Below are positions 58,654 through 64,000 of a stretch of 64,000 nt of DNA, piece after piece (the first letter of the stretch is position 1; each line of letters opens with the position of its first letter). The translations under genes and the position numbers were made by a program. Where the stretch lies: positions 1 through 64,000 of the forward strand of contig JALMLS010000573.1 of assembly GCA_038496445.1 (NCBI GenBank), in the 5' to 3' direction. The notes under the pieces were generated by a model. The model saw nothing but the letters and a program-made list of their open reading frames with translations, ran no database searches and was not told where the DNA came from. The stretch comes from Trichosphaerium sp. ATCC 40318. Its lineage: Eukaryota; Discosea; Flabellinia; Trichosidae.

Positions 58654-59399
58654 ATGTCAACTAAGTACCTCGAACATAGCATGTTAAAAGTAAAAGTAAT
58701 TGAAGCAAAAGGTTTAGCTGACGCCGACGCACTCGGTACATTTTTTCTCTTTCCACAAAAGGAACTTCAAACCAATAGCTTCTCAAGGATTTAAATAGGT
58801 ACAAGCGACCCCTATGTTGTTCTACAGACAGGATATGAATACCACTGGAGTACAACCCTCTACAAAACAAAAACAAAGGCTAATACAGTAGCTCCTGTGT
58901 TTAATGAAGAGTTTGAGTACGTTCTTACTACACATAGTGAAAAACAGCACAATCTCCGAAAAGAGCACCAAGCCGTTCTTACCACGCGTGTTTATTGCGA
59001 TTTTTGTTGCATGTGGCTTATCCTTAATTTGTACCTGTTTTTCCGTACTATCGCATCAAGCGTTCTTATAGTACTTAGCGTTAAAGTAAACGATGCAAAG
59101 AGAGACAAACTCAGGCTACGAATCGTTGATGACGATGTTGGCAACAGCGACGACACTGTACGTACTATAACATAATCGTAAAACATACAACGTTGAGAGT
59201 TGCGCATTTCTCGGTTATAATCTCAAACCAAATAATTCTTTGCTGACTAGCTTATTTGCAGCTTGGAGAAGTTGAGTTTGATATTACTGTACTGAAGAAG
59301 GGAGAAATGGAAGATGTATGGTTATCTCTTAAACTTCGCGGAGAGCCAGCTGGACAAATACGTGTAGAAATGACTGCTGTAGATTTTGGTATTGAATAA
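58654..59399 (+). CDS. C2-domain protein
   Basis: ATG 58654 gives MSTKYLEHSMLKVKVIEAKG, the first C2 strand. Then come LADADALG joined to TSDPYVVLQTGYEYHW, PVFNEEFEYV, RDKLRLRIVDDDVGNSDDT and LGEVEFDITVLKKGE, ending VEMTAVDFGIE at TAA 59399. Asp residues at the loop-1 and loop-3 positions (SDPY, VDDD) suggest calcium-dependent lipid binding. The whole protein is little more than the C2 domain, as in small plant and protist C2 proteins. The middle (58920-59070) stays open in frame, so it is unclear whether an intron is removed there; removing one would give a standard-length C2. Confidence 0.75.
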
Positions 59400-60002
59400 A
59401 AGAGGCTACTCAACTTAAAATTGTGTTACTAAATAAAGCCTTATCAAGGCGTCTTTTGATAAAGAAACTATGTGAGTGAATGAGTATGGTAGAGGTCAGT
59501 TGTGGAAAATTAAGTTACAAATAATTGGAGGCGCTTGTAGTCCTATACTCGCTAAGATGACTAGAAATGAAGGGTTACGAGCAATTTAAAAACATTATAC
59601 TATCACGTGTCTAATTAGAAGCTTATTGAAATTCAGCACTACACTTCAAAATGTATGCGGTACATTTATTGTCATTGTACCTGAAATTCCCAGTCAGTTC
59701 TTTGTATAGCTGCACCTTGGTTAAATTACAGTCATTGCGTGCAGTTAGTAAACATATTGTTGCAACATTTTGAAACAAACTTGCTTAAACATGTCACTTC
59801 AGATTTTTCCAACAAAACAACCCCTGTTAAATTCTCAGAGTTTTATTTGAGTTGGACTACGAAGGTGCCAATCCATGCTTTTTAACAGCCTCTTTAAATA
59901 GGGTTATTGTAAAACGAATGTACATTTCTTTGCACATTTCTAGAGTAGTCAACTGAGTTCAAGAGCATAGCGATTGGAAAGTGTTGGTCTTGTTTTACAA
60001 GG
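59400..60002. other. 3' intergenic region between convergent genes
   Basis: No exon supported in about 600 bases. Confidence 0.35.
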
Positions 60003-61208
60003 TTAATTATAGATACTGCTTTTAATAAGTAGTTTGTTACTTCTAATGTCAATTGAAGTTCCACGAACAAAAAGTACATGAACACCTGTTAGTTCATTAA
60101 TACGTTTTTCAGTAACGGAAGTAAAGCGAAGACAAATTGTATGAACATTCTTTAAGACCTTGATACCTTCATCAGTAACTGAAGTGTTTGAAATAGAAAT
60201 CTCATGAACATTTTGTAGGAATTTAATACCTTCATCTGTCACTCCAGTATCATTAAGGAAAATAGTGTGAACACCCTTTAACTCCTTAATACCTTGATCT
60301 GTCACTTTGGTGTGATTTAAGTAAATAGTATGAACTCCAGCAAGAAATTTAATACCTTCATCTGTCACTTTGGTGTGATTTAAGTGAATAGTATGAACTC
60401 CAGCAAGAAATTTAATACCTTCATCTGTCACTCCAGTATCATTAAGGGAAATAGTATGAACACCCTTTAACTCCTTAATACCTTCATCCGTCACTTTGGT
60501 GTGATTTAAGTAAATAGTGTGAACACCTTTCAACTCTTTAATACCTTCATCTGTCAACTGAAGACAACCTATAAGATTTATGTTTTGAAGGCCAGGTGCA
60601 ATTGCTCTGAGATCTTCATCATTGATTTCAGAATTAAATACTTTTGCTTTAACATGACGACACCCAGATAGCATTGAATATAATGTACCAGTAATCTTCA
60701 TCTTAATTTCACTGTTTTTTTTAACACCTTGATACTTTCTCATTTTCAATACATCTTGTACAGTTCTTAGTAGAACAGTTTTATACCCAACAATATCATG
60801 AATAATATCAGCTAATAAATGACATGATTGAACCACTGAAAATCTTGTTTTTGCATCTGTATGATTTAAAATATTTGAAATAACTTCAATTGGAAAATTG
60901 AGAATATTTAGTTGTTGTTCGCAAAGTGTTGTTTGTTTACTTCTTGGTACCACTTGAGCCTTGCAAAGTAGGTCAAGTTCGGTACTGCTATGTACTACGT
61001 GCTCTTTTTGTGGGCTAACAGTTGTATTCATGTCATTAAACAGAGTATTGAGTTGTTTAACAAGTTTGGTGTTTGAAGAGTTTAAAATACTCTCGAGCTG
61101 TGTAACGAAGGTTTGGCGTCGTTTTGTCATAACTTTAACAAATTCTTCTGGGTTTCTCTCTTTAAAGTATGTGAGTGCTTGGTCTATTGATACACCTGAG
61201 AAACTCAT
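60003..61208 (-). CDS. F-box/leucine-rich-repeat protein, intronless
   Basis: Single exon of 401 residues, ATG at 61208 (MSFSGVSIDQALTYFKER) to TAA. Residues about 95-140 form an F-box (NFPIEVISNILNHTDAKTR). From about residue 200 there are eight or nine repeats of 23 residues with the pattern LKGVHTIYLNHTKVTDEGIK; neighbouring repeats are nearly identical, a sign of recent internal duplication. F-box proteins are substrate adaptors of SCF ubiquitin ligases, with the LRR part choosing the target. It is the intact relative of the two pseudogenes at 46.4 and 49.2 kb. The short-repeat F-box/LRR type without introns is also found in giant viruses of amoebae. Confidence 0.85.
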   Translation of the reverse strand: MSFSGVSIDQALTYFKERNPEEFVKVMTKRRQTFVTQLESILNSSNTKLVKQLNTLFNDMNTTVSPQKEHVVHSSTELDLLCKAQVVPRSKQTTLCEQQLNILNFPIEVISNILNHTDAKTRFSVVQSCHLLADIIHDIVGYKTVLLRTVQDVLKMRKYQGVKKNSEIKMKITGTLYSMLSGCRHVKAKVFNSEINDEDLRAIAPGLQNINLIGCLQLTDEGIKELKGVHTIYLNHTKVTDEGIKELKGVHTISLNDTGVTDEGIKFLAGVHTIHLNHTKVTDEGIKFLAGVHTIYLNHTKVTDQGIKELKGVHTIFLNDTGVTDEGIKFLQNVHEISISNTSVTDEGIKVLKNVHTICLRFTSVTEKRINELTGVHVLFVRGTSIDIRSNKLLIKSSIYN

Positions 61209-61811
61209 GATTTATGCGGGGTTATATGTAATTTACTGTGAAGAAAAGACCAACTTAATGAAGTTTGTTAAGCGATGATCCAGAATGCGACCACGTGTTT
61301 TGTTTGTCTAGACACTAATATTGCCAAAAGGGAAAAAGATACATTAGTAGTATGTGTATGCTTAGAAAAATAAAAAACGTGGAAGTAAAATTGTAGAATT
61401 CTAAGAAGTAGACTCAACGACGAGATGTCACGTTTATCTCAACCATTAGGTTGGTAGCATCAATATGTAAGGAAGTGGTCTTGCCCGCCTTTTGGCGTAG
61501 CTGTAAGCTAGACTTCCTTATAAATACAGCAACAGAAAGCTTACCAATGCGACCTAATTTGGAGAAAAGCATACCAAACCCGGTTTTGTTCATGCGTTTG
61601 GTGAAGTGTACAATAGGATACTTGTGCCACACAGTAGATTGGCTAGTGCTTCTATGAACTAAGTTTTCGTTCACACGTCGCGTGTCTCCCCACGCGAAAG
61701 AAGATACCTTGTAGCAGTATAGACGCTATGTAGTGTATTTCATAGGGTAGAGGAACAACTGTGAAACCATAGTTGACTGGCACGTGCCATTATTGTCGAA
61801 AAACAGCTACA
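61209..61811. other. divergent promoter region
   Basis: Lies between the F-box gene ATG and the surface protein ATG; no exon supported. A minus-strand frame at 61414-61674 has no domain. Confidence 0.35.
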
Positions 61812-64000
61812 ATGTGGCAGCAACTCCTTGTTATTTCATCCGTCCTTTCTGTGATATCAGTAGTGGCGACTATGACGCTTCTTCCGCCTGTTATTGAAGT
61901 TGATACAATTCTCAATATTACTTCCGGCCCTTATCTTTTTAACGCTTCTTTTGTGACTATACTAGCAAAGCTCGAAATGCAGCCAGGATCAGTTTTGTAT
62001 ACCACCGGGAACATCAATTTCAAAATGAATGGTTATCTTAGAGCTCATGGTAATACCACACATAGTGTTGAAATAATCGGAAAGAATATAAGAAGGACAA
62101 CGCTTGGTGATGATTATACATTTAGCAATGCAATCAATATCCAATACGGAGATCTTTCAAACTTGGCTTTCTTCACACGAAGTACAAAGGTTAACAATAT
62201 CAAATGCGAAGACGTTAATATTATAGTTAACGCACCTGTCGAAGACGGATACAGTTTTGTTCAAATGAGAGAATCAACTATAAGCTATACCTCCAAGGAA
62301 CTTATACTTTTTGATGATAGTACTTTCTTCAACACCCAGATACTTCCTATTTTTTATCATTACGATAAACCTTCAATAGTGTTCCGCAGCAGTATCTTCT
62401 CAACTGATGATTCTTTTAAAATACAAGCTCATCCTATCCTCGCTTCTGTTTACCTCTCTAAAAGTACATGGAACACAAAAGGTATTGGAAAGAATATTAT
62501 TATCTCTCATGCTATTCACTCAAACATAACAATAAACAGTCCACGTGATAAACACAACGCTATGACGATATACCCAATCGAAATAACTTTTTCAACGTTC
62601 ACAGTAACTAATACAGATATAACCATTCAATTCTGTATTCTACCATCACGTGACAATGGTTGTGATTACTGTGGACTCGATTTTAGCTATAACACTTTGG
62701 ATGCCGATAAACGCTCATCAATATCCATCTTTAAAAAGAAAGTCAGTCTGAGCGAAGTTTCTGATAATATTCTTGTTTCATCCAATATATTCTTGTACAA
62801 TTCATTAGGAGTTATGTCATTCAACAACACTTTTTCGCCTTCACGTGATGATAGTACGAATAACGGAGTATTGACATTTACTGGGATCTTGTACCAAAGC
62901 AGAATCAACAATATGAAGGTAAACATACAAGGATCAATAGAACAATCTTCTTTGTTAAACTCTACAATTAACTTGATAGATGCGGTCAATGCATACTTAG
63001 GAAGTAATTATTGGGGTACAACAAACTTGACAGATATCAAATCAAGAGTTTGTGACGTACACTGTAACGCTTCAAAAGGGTTGGCTACTTTCGAACCTAT
63101 ACTTTCACTTCCTTACATGTCTCCTGTTACCCCTTCCCCTCGAGCTCCTACAACAACACCATCGCCAACAACAATCCCTGCTGTACCAAGTGCTGTACCA
63201 CCTACAGAATCGCCTCCATATCATTCGCCGAATACAAATACAACAGCTCCAACATATAACACAACAGCTCCTACAACACCAGGTCCAACAACAATTCCTG
63301 CTGTACCAAGTGCTGTACCACCTACAGAATCGCCGCCATATCATTCGCCGAATACAAATACAACAGCGCCAACATACAACACAACAGCTCCTACAACACC
63401 AGGCCAACAACAATTCCTTCTGTACCAAGTGCTGTACCACCTACGGAATCGCCTCCATTTCATTCGCCGAATACAAATACAACAGCGCCGACATACAACA
63501 CAACAGCTCCTACAACAATACCGTCTGTTCCAAGTGCTGTACCACCTACGGAATCGCCTCCATATTATTCACCGAACACAAATACAACAGCTCCAACATA
63601 CAATACCACAGCACCAACTGAGGCACCATATTACAACACTACGGCCCCTACAACACCTACAAGTACGCCTGCGAGGCAACCCATAACTCGTGCGTCCTTA
63701 TTGTTTAGATGACTAATACTAACCTACACCACAGCGCCAACATCAACACAGCCACCTGCTAAACCACATCCTCCAGCCATCGCACCGTCACTTCCTCCAT
63801 TTGCTCCACCGAGCACATCCCCGCCCACACATTCCTCTCCACCAAATGTGAATCCTGGCACACCAACAACAATAGTACCATCGTTTAGTCCCACACATTC
63901 TCCTCCACCTACTGTGAATCCTGGCATACCTACAACAACGGAACCTTCGTTTAGTCCCACGAAAAAACCCACGATCACTCCAACTTCAGCTACAACAAAA
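61812..64000 (+). CDS. large surface protein: beta-helix-like ectodomain and Thr/Pro repeat stalk (partial, frameshifted)
   Basis: ATG 61812 opens on a signal peptide (MWQQLLVISSVLSVISVVAT). About 420 residues of beta-strand-rich sequence with many Asn follow, ending in LGSNYWGTTNLTDIKSRVCD, a motif typical of right-handed parallel beta-helix repeat proteins. Next comes a stalk of four tandem units of about 120 bases encoding PTTIPAVPSAVPPTESPPYH-type sequence (63165 onward). In the third unit one T is missing (AGGCCAAC at 63401-63408 for AGGTCCAAC), shifting the frame; the original reading resumes one base off and continues. An intron probably lies at about 63691-63736, and Pro/Thr coding runs to the window edge. 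Extracellular adhesin-like protein; the membrane anchor is outside the window. Confidence 0.75.
63165..63620 (+). repeat. tandem coding minisatellite, about 120-bp unit
   Basis: Units start at 63165, 63285, about 63404 and about 63513; the fourth is shortened at its start. The first two differ by a handful of bases. Each codes about 40 residues rich in Pro, Thr and Ser with NTT glycosylation sequons. Confidence 0.85.

Noticed and set aside
62687-63440. Minus-strand Cys/Trp-rich frames
   Set aside because: Antisense reading of the Thr/Pro minisatellite; low-complexity artefact.

Overview
The window is eukaryotic nuclear DNA from a unicellular, intron-rich, AT-rich organism. Genes lie close together on both strands and most are broken by short introns (about 40 to 370 nt). 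Donors are very often GTAC(G/A), and several introns are GC-AG with a GCAC donor. TAA, TAG and TGA are all used as stops, which fits the standard code. The gene set (CAR/Git3-like GPCR, C2-arrestin fusion, Dictyostelium-like Ras, Rab32, inner nuclear membrane MSC protein, FUT8-like transferase, ankyrin-PARP, F-box/LRR, Thr/Pro-stalked surface proteins) suggests a free-living amoeboid protist, possibly amoebozoan. This is an inference and the species is not identified.

Layout. 0-8 kb: end of a Ser-rich gene, an LPA acyltransferase (+), a C2-arrestin gene (-), and a tail-anchored coiled-coil gene (+). 8-16 kb: a secreted metzincin protease with a ricin-type lectin domain (-), a scrambled relic of it, and a long Glu/Arg coiled-coil protein with a WWE-like N-terminus (+). 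16-21 kb: a type I surface protein (+), a seven-helix receptor (-), a small basic protein (+), and a DOPA-dioxygenase-like enzyme (+). 21-31 kb: Rab32, an intronless MORN-repeat gene, intronless Ras, a secreted Thr/Pro-stalked protein (all +), and a cytochrome P450 (-). 31-44 kb: small unknowns, a MAN1/LEM2/Src1-like protein (+), an intronless Cys-pair protein (-), a GRDP/DUF1399 protein (+), a Cys-rich secreted protein (-), and a small secreted protein (+). 44-52 kb: a FUT8-like fucosyltransferase (+) followed by duplicated F-box/LRR pseudogenes and a block that reads as an interleaved mosaic of two other segments. 52-64 kb: an ankyrin-PARP gene (+), a kinase-like fragment (-), an intact MITE-like element, a C2 protein (+), an intact F-box/LRR gene (-), and a beta-helix surface protein with a tandem-repeat stalk running off the window (+).

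Functional themes are signalling and membrane traffic (GPCR, arrestin, Ras, Rab32, C2, LPAAT) and cell-surface or secreted proteins on Thr/Pro stalks. No operon-like co-regulation is visible. I did not find a clearly new multi-gene system. The most unusual signals are the interleaved mosaic duplication at 47.2-48.7 kb, the recurrent GCAC-donor introns, the dense CACGTG palindromes and the MITE with target-site duplication. Gene ends are mostly firm (stop codon plus domain logic). Several 5' ends are unresolved because first exons are short.
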